A DNA stretch of 28,729 nt from a virus, in IMG/VR virus record IMGVR_UViG_3300043425_000972, positions 1 to 28,729 of that record. The stretch is one strand, 5' to 3'. Position 1 is the stretch's first letter; each line of letters begins with the position of its first letter. This document shows positions 6,756 to 11,657 of the stretch, one piece after another. Under the pieces are notes generated by a model. It worked only from the letters and a program-made list of their open reading frames with translations. It was not told where the DNA came from and made no database searches. Position numbers and translations under genes: made by a program.

Positions 6756-7364
6756 TTAGTCGTTCAGGAAGACACCGAGCGAGTCATTGCCACAGCACGG
6801 GCAGATGGCTTTCTCAGGAACACGCGCCCATTGGGTCGCGCTGATACGGGCAGTCCACTCGCAGTCGCCGCACCACATTTTCAGCAGTCGAGTACCCTGC
6901 TTTTTGCGGCTGTTCGGGTCAACCTTGGCATGCGGATACACGCCCAAGGCGGTCACGATGTCGGTGATTTTGGCTTGCAGTTCTTCACCGGCAACGGTGG
7001 AGGTCAGCGCACCGGTCAGACCGATGGCACGGGCGATGCGTTTAAACTCACCCTTGTGACCTGCCTGAACCCCTGCGAAGACATGCACAAGTTCGTGGGC
7101 GAGGACGGCGATGACATCGGCAGGGTTGTCGAGGATGGGATTGATGAACACCTCGCAAGTGCCGTCTGCGGAGATGGACGGGTCAAAGGCTTGCCCGATG
7201 GTGACCTTGCCAGTCCGTGAGCCACGGAAGCCGATAGGGAAACCGCAGGACACACGGTACTTTTTCGATTCCCAGTCAGACGGGGCGATGTCGGCGGCGG
7301 TGAAGACGCTGTGTTGGAGCATGACAGCGGCGGCGGCAAGATAGGTTTCGCGTTCGGTAAACAT
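6756..7364 (-). CDS. SprT-like zinc metalloprotease, 202 aa
   Basis: This is a predicted zinc-dependent protease of the SprT/Spartan type. The active-site helix is VLAHELVHVFAG with HELVH at 90-94 and a third ligand in GHKGEF (His103). A C-terminal zinc ribbon follows: WCGDC (Cys165, Cys168) and CPCC (Cys188-191), the arrangement typical of SprT-family proteins. The N-terminal 80 residues have the beta-rich RVSCGFPIG ... VFINPILD lead-in. Cellular relatives cut DNA-protein crosslinks; in phages the role is unproven. The start has GGAGA seven bases upstream. It is the first enzyme of the three-gene SprT/AAA+/vWA-like set. An exact GTTTAAAC is embedded in frame as Phe-Lys-Arg (7040-7047). Confidence 0.8.
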   Translation of the reverse strand: MFTERETYLAAAAVMLQHSVFTAADIAPSDWESKKYRVSCGFPIGFRGSRTGKVTIGQAFDPSISADGTCEVFINPILDNPADVIAVLAHELVHVFAGVQAGHKGEFKRIARAIGLTGALTSTVAGEELQAKITDIVTALGVYPHAKVDPNSRKKQGTRLLKMWCGDCEWTARISATQWARVPEKAICPCCGNDSLGVFLND

Positions 7365-7386
7365 AGGTAAATCTCCGTTGGTTGGA

Positions 7387-7500
7387 TTAGCGGTTGATGA
7401 GAAAAAAGACCGTGCCGTTCAGCACGAAAAACGGTTGGATGTCGGCTTCATCGAGCAGGAAAATGCCGCCGTTTTGGAACACTTGATTCAGGTCATTCAT
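7387..7500 (-). CDS. 37-aa micro-protein resembling a Walker B segment
   Basis: A 37-codon open frame with a GGAGA ribosome site and a leader nearly identical to that of the next upstream gene, which supports translation. The peptide contains DLNQVFQNGGIFLLDEAD. This matches, position for position, the Walker B region of the downstream AAA+ ATPase (DLYRAYTEGGVFLFDEID): ten of eighteen residues are identical or close. It lacks Walker A and everything else of an ATPase. It could be a remnant of a duplicated ATPase gene or a peptide that docks on the ATPase. Either view is inference. Confidence 0.6.
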   Translation of the reverse strand: MNDLNQVFQNGGIFLLDEADIQPFFVLNGTVFFLINR

Positions 7501-7597
7501 GGGTGATTCTCCGTTGTTGGATGGTGGTGGATGTGTGATGCGGTAGTACGCAAAAGCCGCCCCGATGGGAGCGGCTTTAACCTATTACCGTTTAAAC
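7498..7597. repeat. Duplicated intergenic unit, copy 1
   Basis: This unit contains, in plus-strand order, the start region CATGGGTGATTCTCCGTTG, a short GGATG-rich stretch, TACGCAA, a hairpin with AGCCGC/GCGGCT arms, TAACCTA, and TTTAAAC. The same order and much of the sequence recur at 7820-7913. Both units lie between two leftward genes and carry the ribosome site of the gene to the left. Confidence 0.75.
7550..7580 (-). terminator. Terminator-like hairpin behind the acidic early gene
   Basis: Arms AAAGCCGC (7553-7560) and GCGGCTTT (7571-7578) with further CCC/GGG pairing inside. On the minus strand the hairpin is followed by TTTTG, a short T run. It would give partial termination between the 74-residue gene and the 37-residue gene; a leader function is also possible. 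Confidence 0.5.
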
Positions 7598-7822
7598 TTA
7601 TTCTTCGCCGCCTTCGTCTTCGTCTTCGTCTTCGGTTTCAAGTTCGGCGAGACGGGCTTCAAGGTCGGACAGTTCAACGCTTCGAGCGATGGTGACGCAC
7701 AGGCGGTACAGGTCGATGGCGGCTTGCGCCTCATCGATGGACTTGGTGTTCTCAAAATTGTCCTCGCATTCCTCAAGGGCGGCGAGGGTGTTTTCAAAGC
7801 GGCAATAGGACAGGTTGTACAT
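7598..7822 (-). CDS. Hypothetical highly acidic protein, 74 aa
   Basis: A 74-residue acidic protein with helical heptad-like text (FENTLAALEECEDNFENTKSIDEAQAAIDLYRLC...LSDLEARLAELE), ending in a run of Glu/Asp (ETEDEDEDEGGEE). Such acidic tails occur in phage DNA-mimic and inhibitor proteins, but no specific family is recognised. The GGAGA ribosome site lies in copy 2 of the duplicated intergenic unit. The TAA stop is followed directly by an exact GTTTAAAC (7590-7597). Confidence 0.75.
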   Translation of the reverse strand: MYNLSYCRFENTLAALEECEDNFENTKSIDEAQAAIDLYRLCVTIARSVELSDLEARLAELETEDEDEDEGGEE

Positions 7823-7913
7823 GGGTGATTCTCCGTTGTTGTGGATGGGTGATACGCAACAGCCGCCCTGAACATGAGCGGCTGTAACCTAGCACCGTGG
7901 ATACGGTTAAACG
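7820..7913. repeat. Duplicated intergenic unit, copy 2
   Basis: This is the second copy of the unit at 7498-7597, with the same start region, TACGCAA, a hairpin with arms ACAGCCGC (7859-7866) and GCGGCTGT (7878-7885), TAACCTA and GGTTAAAC. Compensating differences in the hairpin arms (AAAGCCGC/GCGGCTTT against ACAGCCGC/GCGGCTGT) keep the stem intact, which argues that the stem matters. Confidence 0.7.
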
Positions 7914-8215
7914 CCGCATTGCGCGGCTTGATTGAGGTCGATGGCGTTGCGCCCCCTCATGGTCATGCTGTCCTGCGTTGCGCTAGGACGAGCCTTTAGA
8001 CTCTCTCGGACGAAGCAGGGACTACCTACCACTCGTTTCCGCTCAGTATGTTTATCGTGGCGTTCAGTTTCCACGGGTCAGGGCGGTTAAACCCGACAGG
8101 TATCGCGCCTGTCCCCACGCACCCAATCCTGTAATTTCGTTCTACCGGATGGTCGCATCGGCGTTTCGCCTCTGCACTTCGACCAACTGCCGGAAGCTGT
8201 GTCCGCGCCGTTGAT
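7905..8215 (-). ncRNA. Structured leader or non-coding RNA candidate
   Basis: This roughly 300-base segment lies between the leftward promoter at 8222-8249 and the first well-supported gene at 7822. Hairpins visible by eye: nested CCGG/TGGTCG/GGCG arms pairing across 8145-8193, GACAGG/CCTGTC (8095-8113), CGTGG/CCACG (about 8056-8075) and GTCCT/AGGAC with inner GCG/CGC (about 7970-7988). I could not match it to a known RNA class; group I and II intron hallmarks were looked for and not found. Two short open frames cross it (7907-8074 and 8087-8221), so the non-coding call is tentative. Confidence 0.35.
7907..8074 (-). CDS. Possible small early protein, up to 55 aa
   Basis: A frame open from a GTG at 8074 to a GTT-TAA stop inside a motif copy at 7907 reads METERHDKHTERKRVVGSP... 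and ends LNQAAQCGV. The valine-TAA ending in the recurrent motif is the same as in other genes of this arm (2282 and 2473). The GTG lacks a good ribosome site. An internal ATG at 7966 has AGGA upstream and would give 19 residues. The segment also folds well as RNA, so it may instead be an untranslated leader. Confidence 0.35.
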   Translation of the reverse strand: METERHDKHTERKRVVGSPCFVRESLKARPSATQDSMTMRGRNAIDLNQAAQCGV

Positions 8216-8221
8216 GTACAC

Positions 8222-8249
8222 AGATTACCGGTTTCCAGTCACCTGTCAA
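8222..8249 (-). promoter_or_regulatory. Leading leftward early promoter
   Basis: On the minus strand TTGACA (8249-8244), 16-base spacer, TAATCT (8227-8222). It is the only good promoter seen between the divergent arms that faces left, and would drive the structured leader and the operon from 8215 downwards. The -10 box is a weak match. Confidence 0.5.
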
Positions 8250-8254
8250 CAGGT
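8241..8254. promoter_or_regulatory. Palindromic operator candidate over the -35 box
   Basis: ACCTGT-CA-ACAGGT is a perfect 14-base inverted repeat covering the -35 box of the leftward promoter. Its first ten bases recur over the -35 box of the promoter at 3187-3215. A repressor or activator dimer site is the natural reading; no regulator gene is identified in the window. Confidence 0.5.
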
Positions 8255-8291
8255 AACAGTAAAATAATCCTGAAATGGCGGTAAGTGACTG

Positions 8292-8396
8292 ATGGAGAAG
8301 GAAAAGAATTTTCGATTTAAACCCCTTTCAGCACCGAAATCGCGGCGAAATCCGTCTAAACTGCGCAAGATTTTCGACCCTGCACGACTGCCCTGA
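8292..8396 (+). CDS. Possible 34-aa basic micro-protein
   Basis: A rightward open frame reading MEKEKNFRFKPLSAPKSRRNPSKLRKIFDPARLP, strongly basic. Its stop overlaps the ATG of the next short frame (TGATG), as in coupled genes. The ribosome site is poor (GGTAAG) and no clear rightward promoter precedes it. It contains an ATTTAAAC motif copy read as Phe-Lys. Weakly supported. Confidence 0.3.
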   Translation: MEKEKNFRFKPLSAPKSRRNPSKLRKIFDPARLP

Positions 8397-8476
8397 TGGA
8401 TGCGAAATGGATTAAACGCGATGCAGTAGAAAACGCTGAAAGCCGCATGGTTACTGGGCTACAGCATCATGTGTAA
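8396..8476 (+). CDS. Possible 26-aa micro-protein
   Basis: This short frame (MDAKWIKRDAVENAESRMVTGLQHHV) starts on the A of the preceding TGA. It contains ATTAAACGC read as Ile-Lys-Arg. The only evidence is the overlap and ordinary codon use; it may be chance. Confidence 0.25.
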   Translation: MDAKWIKRDAVENAESRMVTGLQHHV

Positions 8477-8790
8477 ACATCGCATCAAGTAAGCGATAAC
8501 GCTACAAGCCGCGCCACGACTGGGTTTCAGGCACATCGATACAGATTCACACATCGCATCGCATCGATGACAAACATGCAGAACGCTACAAGCCGCGCCA
8601 ACACTCGCTCTCAGCACTACAGCATCACGCAACGCATGCAACGCAACGCGATATGCGCGGAACATCAACAGCACGGAAAGCCAAGCGCACCAAGGGCTAC
8701 AGCATGATTGCAATCACCGATAACACGCACCACGCATGCACATCGAATCATGCACACAACGCTACAGCCCGCGAACTACAAGGCTTTCAG
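8455..8790. repeat. Iteron-like repeats next to terS
   Basis: This non-coding stretch holds spaced copies of related strings. GGGCTACAGCAT occurs at about 8457 and 8692. ACGCTACAAGCCGCGCCA occurs at about 8510 and 8584. ACTACAGCATCACG is at about 8626, ACGCTACAGCCCGCGAAC at about 8759, and GCTTTCAGCATGG at about 8783. Spacing is roughly 40-75 bases, all in plus orientation, and ATCGCATCGCATCGATG is a nearby short tandem. Repeats beside the small terminase gene fit a packaging (pac/cos) or replication-origin site; which one cannot be told from sequence. Confidence 0.55.
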
Positions 8791-8814
8791 CATGGTCGAA
8801 AGTAATGCTACACT
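8786..8814 (+). promoter_or_regulatory. Possible extended -10 promoter for terS
   Basis: TACACT at 8809-8814 is preceded by TGC, an extended -10 arrangement. No good -35 lies 17 bases upstream (TTCAGC at 8786-8791). The same string CTACACTCGCAT recurs at about 18545, just before the 72-residue virion gene. Confidence 0.35.
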
Positions 8815-8843
8815 CGCATCAACAACGCAACGGAGACGCAAAC

Positions 8844-9317
8844 ATGGCAGGAAAAAAAGACACCTTCGGACTGACTGCAAAACAGCTAAGATTCGCTCAG
8901 GGCGCGGTCTCTGGCATGTCTCTGGCTGACGCATATCGTCAGGCATACGATGCCGAAAACATGACAGCGAAAGCGATTCAGGTGGAAGCAAGTAGGCTTG
9001 CAAGCCGCGCTGATATTGCCCTAGCGATGGAATCGATAAGTGCGAAAAAGGCGAAGGAAATGCAGGTTCTGACGGTCTCTGACCGTGACAATCTGCTGAC
9101 CAAGTTGCGCTCATGGACTAACGGAGAGGCTGTTGCGACAGCTTCTCAGCTTCGTGCCGCTGAGTTACTGGGCAAGGCATGCGGTCTGTATCGTGATGTC
9201 ATCGAGCATACTGGCACACGGTCTGCATCCGACATCCTCGCCGACATCGAGTCACGGTTAAACGCTATCGCTCCGACTACGCCAGACGATTCCGATTCAG
9301 CTCCGACAGCTCACTGA
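8844..9317 (+). CDS. terS: Terminase small subunit, 157 aa
   Basis: This is the probable DNA-recognition subunit of the packaging motor. The N-terminal segment FGLTAKQLRFAQGAVSGMSLADAYRQAYDAENMTAKAIQVEASRL matches the Terminase_2-like pattern: a LTxKQxxFxQ motif, then GxSxxDAYRxAY and a helix-turn-helix in which paired helices bind the packaging site. The C-terminal half is helical and acidic (oligomerisation and TerL contact in the family). I chose the ATG at 8844, preceded by GGAGAC; an upstream in-frame ATG at 8736 has no ribosome site and reads through the repeat region. About 650 bases separate it from terL, which is unusual because these genes normally abut. Confidence 0.8.
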   Translation: MAGKKDTFGLTAKQLRFAQGAVSGMSLADAYRQAYDAENMTAKAIQVEASRLASRADIALAMESISAKKAKEMQVLTVSDRDNLLTKLRSWTNGEAVATASQLRAAELLGKACGLYRDVIEHTGTRSASDILADIESRLNAIAPTTPDDSDSAPTAH

Positions 9318-9389
9318 CCACGGCACACTGGTCTGACCTGTGTCACCTGTTCCAGCCTGTTTAAATCCATCCGACATGATGGGCATCGC

Positions 9390-9540
9390 TCGCCCTCGCG
9401 TGCATGTGCGCGGTAGTAACCGTGCGCGTGCGCGTTACCCTTCGCGCTCGCATGCGCTCGCGTGCGCACTCGCCCGTGCGCGTTCCCTTCCGCGCATACG
9501 CGCATGTGCATACCCCCACACCCCCCTGTGCGTGCCTGAG
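9390..9540. other. GC-rich alternating purine-pyrimidine tract
   Basis: The segment is dominated by GTGCGCG, CGCATGTGC and GCGTGCGC strings, alternating purine and pyrimidine over most of 120 bases. A GTAAC/GTTAC inverted pair encloses one run (about 9415-9438). Such sequence favours Z-DNA. Open frames cross it on both strands, but their translations are low-complexity Ala/Arg/His text, so I regard it as non-coding. Confidence 0.6.
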
Positions 9541-9680
9541 CATGGGGTTGTATATACATAAGATTTTGCTCAAACGATGTCGCTACTTTGGCTTTATCCC
9601 ACCCCAAGTCGTTGATTTTGCGCAGTTTTTTATTTCACAAAAATTTTTTGCAAATTTTTTGGCATATTTAAACGAAAACC
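9541..9680. other. A/T-rich tract with phased A/T runs
   Basis: Directly after the GC-rich alternating tract comes an A/T-rich stretch with several runs of five to seven A or T (about 9622-9660) and an ATTTAAAC motif copy at about 9666. It leads into the promoter at 9682-9710. It may be bent or easily melted DNA. No gene is seen. Confidence 0.5.
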
Positions 9681-9681
9681 A

Positions 9682-9710
9682 TTGACAAAGCCAGAGAAAT
9701 ATGATAGAAT
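9682..9710 (+). promoter_or_regulatory. Strong rightward promoter for packaging and head genes
   Basis: TTGACA (9682-9687), 17-base spacer, TAGAAT (9705-9710): full match at -35, five of six at -10 and ideal spacing. A long leader of about 250 bases follows before the terL ATG. Confidence 0.8.
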
Positions 9711-9727
9711 CGGAATCGCAATACGAG

Positions 9728-9820
9728 ATGGGGACGAAGGAAACCATTCAAATCCACCCTGAAATTGAGGAATTGTTGTTTGGATGGGTGATTTTGGATG
9801 AGTCCACATCGATACTGTAG
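9728..9820 (+). CDS. Possible 30-aa leader peptide
   Basis: A short frame (MGTKETIQIHPEIEELLFGWVILDESTSIL) begins about 18 bases after the -10 box, near the expected 5' end of the transcript. There is no ribosome site, so it would be nearly leaderless. The amino-acid text looks ordinary. It could be a leader peptide or chance. Confidence 0.25.
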   Translation: MGTKETIQIHPEIEELLFGWVILDESTSIL

Positions 9821-9834
9821 GGTTGGTACTCTGA

Positions 9835-9880
9835 AATGGGACTTTGATACTGGGTTTTGACTCAGTGCTTCAGTCCCATT
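9835..9880 (+). promoter_or_regulatory. Leader hairpin upstream of terL
   Basis: Nine-base arms AATGGGACT (9835-9843) and AGTCCCATT (9872-9880) enclose a 28-base loop and are followed by TTC. It is a possible weak terminator, attenuator or mRNA-stabilising structure in the 250-base leader. Confidence 0.45.
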
Positions 9881-9883
9881 TTC

Positions 9884-9898
9884 ATTACACGGTGTAAT
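9884..9898. promoter_or_regulatory. Small palindrome upstream of terL
   Basis: ATTACAC-G-GTGTAAT, seven-base arms about one G, lies four bases after the leader hairpin. TTACAC is repeated once more directly after it. Candidate protein-binding site in the terL leader; role unknown. Confidence 0.4.
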
Positions 9899-9966
9899 TA
9901 CACTGGTAGTCTTTGGAAATATGATGGAAACGGGGCTATTGCGCCCTGCAAAAACGAGGATTTTCG

Positions 9967-11469
9967 ATGGGTTTGACCGCCGAGATGGTGCAACGGATAC
10001 GGGCTTTGCCGCCTTCCCAGCAACAGGAGTTCGCCCAGCTTCTGGAGGAGTACCAGAAGGCGGTTGATAAGGAGGAATGCCGGACGAGCTTCCTCAAATT
10101 TGTGGAAAAGGTGTGGCCGACCTTCATTTCGGGCCGTCATCACCGGATTATGGCCGAGAAGTTTGAGGCCATCGCCCGTGGAGACCTGAAGAGGCTCATC
10201 ATCTGCATGCCGCCCCGGCATACCAAGTCCGAGTTCGGCTCGTTTTTGCTCCCTTCGTGGTTTTTGGGGCTGTTCCCGCACAAAAAGGTGATTCAGGCCT
10301 CCCACACCGCCGAGTTGGCCGTGGGTTTCGGTCGAAAGGTGCGAAATCTGGTGGACACCGAGACCTACAGCGATATTTTCCCCGATTTGGAGCTTCGTTC
10401 TGACTCCAAGGCCGCCGGACGCTGGGATACCTCCAATGGAGGGAGCTACTTCGCTATCGGTATCGGCGGCGCGGTGACGGGTAAAGGTGCCGACCTCCTC
10501 ATCATCGATGACCCGCATGATGAACAGGAAGGCCAGTCCGGCGACCCCACCGTTTTTGACCATGCCTACGAATGGTACACCTCCGGCCCGCGTCAACGAC
10601 TCCAGCCGGGAGGGGCCATCGTCATCATCGCCACCCGCTGGTCGAAGCGCGACCTCATCGGCCAAGTCCTGAAGGCCGCCGCGATGCGCGAGGGCGTGGA
10701 TGAATGGGAAGTCATCGAGTTTCCCGCCATCATGCCTTCCGGAACACCGCTCTGGCCGGAGTTCTGGCCGCTGGAAGAGCTGGAGGCCATCAAGGCCGAA
10801 ATCCCGATTCACAAGTGGGAGGCCCAGTACCAGCAAAACCCGGTCTCCGAGGGGGCCGCGCTGGTTAAACGCGAGTGGTGGAAGCAGTGGCCGTCCACCA
10901 CCCCACCGCCCTGCGACTACCTGATTCAGTCGTGGGACACCGCTTTTCTCAAAAATCAGCGGGCCGACTACTCCGCCTGCACCACATGGGGCGTGTTCTA
11001 CCACCCCGACCCGGACACCGGCCAGACCGAGGCCAACATCATCCTGCTCGATGCCTACCGCGAGAAGATGGAGTTCCCGACCCTGAAGAAACGCGCTCAG
11101 GAGATGTACACCTACTGGCAACCCGACAATGTGCTGGTCGAGGCCAAAGCCGCCGGTATCCCCCTCATCTTTGAACTCCGGGCAATGGGCATACCTGTCA
11201 CGGACTTCACACCGTCACGGGGCAACGATAAAATTGCCCGTGTAAACGCCGTTGCGGATATGTTCAGCAGTGGTAGAATCTGGGTGCCACAGACTCGTTT
11301 TGCCGAAGAGGTGATTGAAGAGTTTGCATCTTTCCCCGCCGGAGAGCATGATGACTATGTGGACTCCAGCACGCAGGCGCTCATGCGTTTCAGAAAGGGC
11401 GGTTTCGTGTCGTTGCAATCCGATGCGTTGGAAGAACCCATTTACCGCCGAAAAAAGGAGTATTACTGA
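9967..11469 (+). CDS. terL: Terminase large subunit, 500 aa
   Basis: This is the ATP-driven motor and nuclease that cuts and packages phage DNA into proheads. ATPase motifs: Walker A-like MPPRHTKSE (81-89), Walker B LLIIDD (177-182) and the coupling motif ATRW (222-225). The C-terminal RNase H-like nuclease has SWDTAF (Asp324), a second acidic residue in NVLVEAKAAG (Glu392) and a third in GEHDDYVD (Asp462/463). Length is normal. Such terminases without a classical GxxGxGKS P-loop are common in podo- and myoviruses. GAGG lies upstream of the ATG. The stop overlaps the next start (TGATG). Confidence 0.95.
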   Translation: MGLTAEMVQRIRALPPSQQQEFAQLLEEYQKAVDKEECRTSFLKFVEKVWPTFISGRHHRIMAEKFEAIARGDLKRLIICMPPRHTKSEFGSFLLPSWFLGLFPHKKVIQASHTAELAVGFGRKVRNLVDTETYSDIFPDLELRSDSKAAGRWDTSNGGSYFAIGIGGAVTGKGADLLIIDDPHDEQEGQSGDPTVFDHAYEWYTSGPRQRLQPGGAIVIIATRWSKRDLIGQVLKAAAMREGVDEWEVIEFPAIMPSGTPLWPEFWPLEELEAIKAEIPIHKWEAQYQQNPVSEGAALVKREWWKQWPSTTPPPCDYLIQSWDTAFLKNQRADYSACTTWGVFYHPDPDTGQTEANIILLDAYREKMEFPTLKKRAQEMYTYWQPDNVLVEAKAAGIPLIFELRAMGIPVTDFTPSRGNDKIARVNAVADMFSSGRIWVPQTRFAEEVIEEFASFPAGEHDDYVDSSTQALMRFRKGGFVSLQSDALEEPIYRRKKEYY

Positions 11470-11642
11470 TGAAAGGTCGTACCGCGAAATCCGAAGCCGC
11501 CGAAGTCAAAGGCGCAATGAAGTACAAGAAAGGTGGCAAAGTCAAGATGGCAAAAGGCGGTTGCATGGCCGCTGGCGGTAGCACGGGTAAAGCCCGTGGC
11601 ATGGGAGCCGCCACCAAAGGTGGCAAGTTCACCGATTTGTAA
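11469..11642 (+). CDS. Small Lys/Gly-rich protein, 57 aa
   Basis: A 57-residue basic protein (MKGRTAKSEAAEVKGAMKYKKGGKVKMAKGGCMAAGG...). It starts on the A of the terL stop codon (TGATG), so it is translated by coupling. The KYKKGGKV and KGGC segments recall the C-terminal tag (KKGGxIDGCA) of the three small proteins at 21087-21999, suggesting a related short module. It sits between terL and portal. Small KGG-rich proteins near phage portals are common, but their role is not known to me; a minor virion component is a guess. Confidence 0.75.
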   Translation: MKGRTAKSEAAEVKGAMKYKKGGKVKMAKGGCMAAGGSTGKARGMGAATKGGKFTDL

Positions 11643-11657
11643 TCCAAGGAGAGTGCT

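Larger units (their letters stand above)
2280..7597. repeat. GTTTAAAC octamer family, leftward arm
   Basis: Copies at or beside gene junctions: 2280-2287 (ATTTAAAC), 2471-2478, 2702-2709 (GTTTAAAT), 3241-3248, 3530-3537, 4099-4106 (GTTTAAAT), 4500-4507, 4733-4740, 5574-5581, 6747-6754, 7590-7597. In-gene copies: 1806-1813 (variant, outside this span) and 7040-7047. The site is a perfect palindrome. At 2471 and 5574 it is the exact spacer between Shine-Dalgarno and ATG. At 2280, 2471 and 4099 it provides the stop codon. At 3530, 4500 and 4733 it lies upstream of the ribosome site. Confidence 0.85.

Noticed and set aside
7905-8221. Group I or II intron, tmRNA or RNase P RNA in the structured region
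   Set aside because: I looked for their conserved core sequences and saw none, and no split gene is evident on either side.
8459-8713. 84-residue minus-strand frame over the repeat region
   Set aside because: It has no ribosome site, an odd Cys/Met-rich translation with internal repeats that mirror the DNA repeats, and no motif at its end. It is explained by the repeat DNA.
9311-9607. Minus- and plus-strand frames in the alternating GC tract
   Set aside because: Translations are low-complexity Ala/Arg/His text on both strands at once, as expected from GTGCGC repeats.
9898-11121. 407-residue minus-strand frame opposite terL
   Set aside because: It is antisense to a certain terminase gene; the frame is open only because of codon bias.
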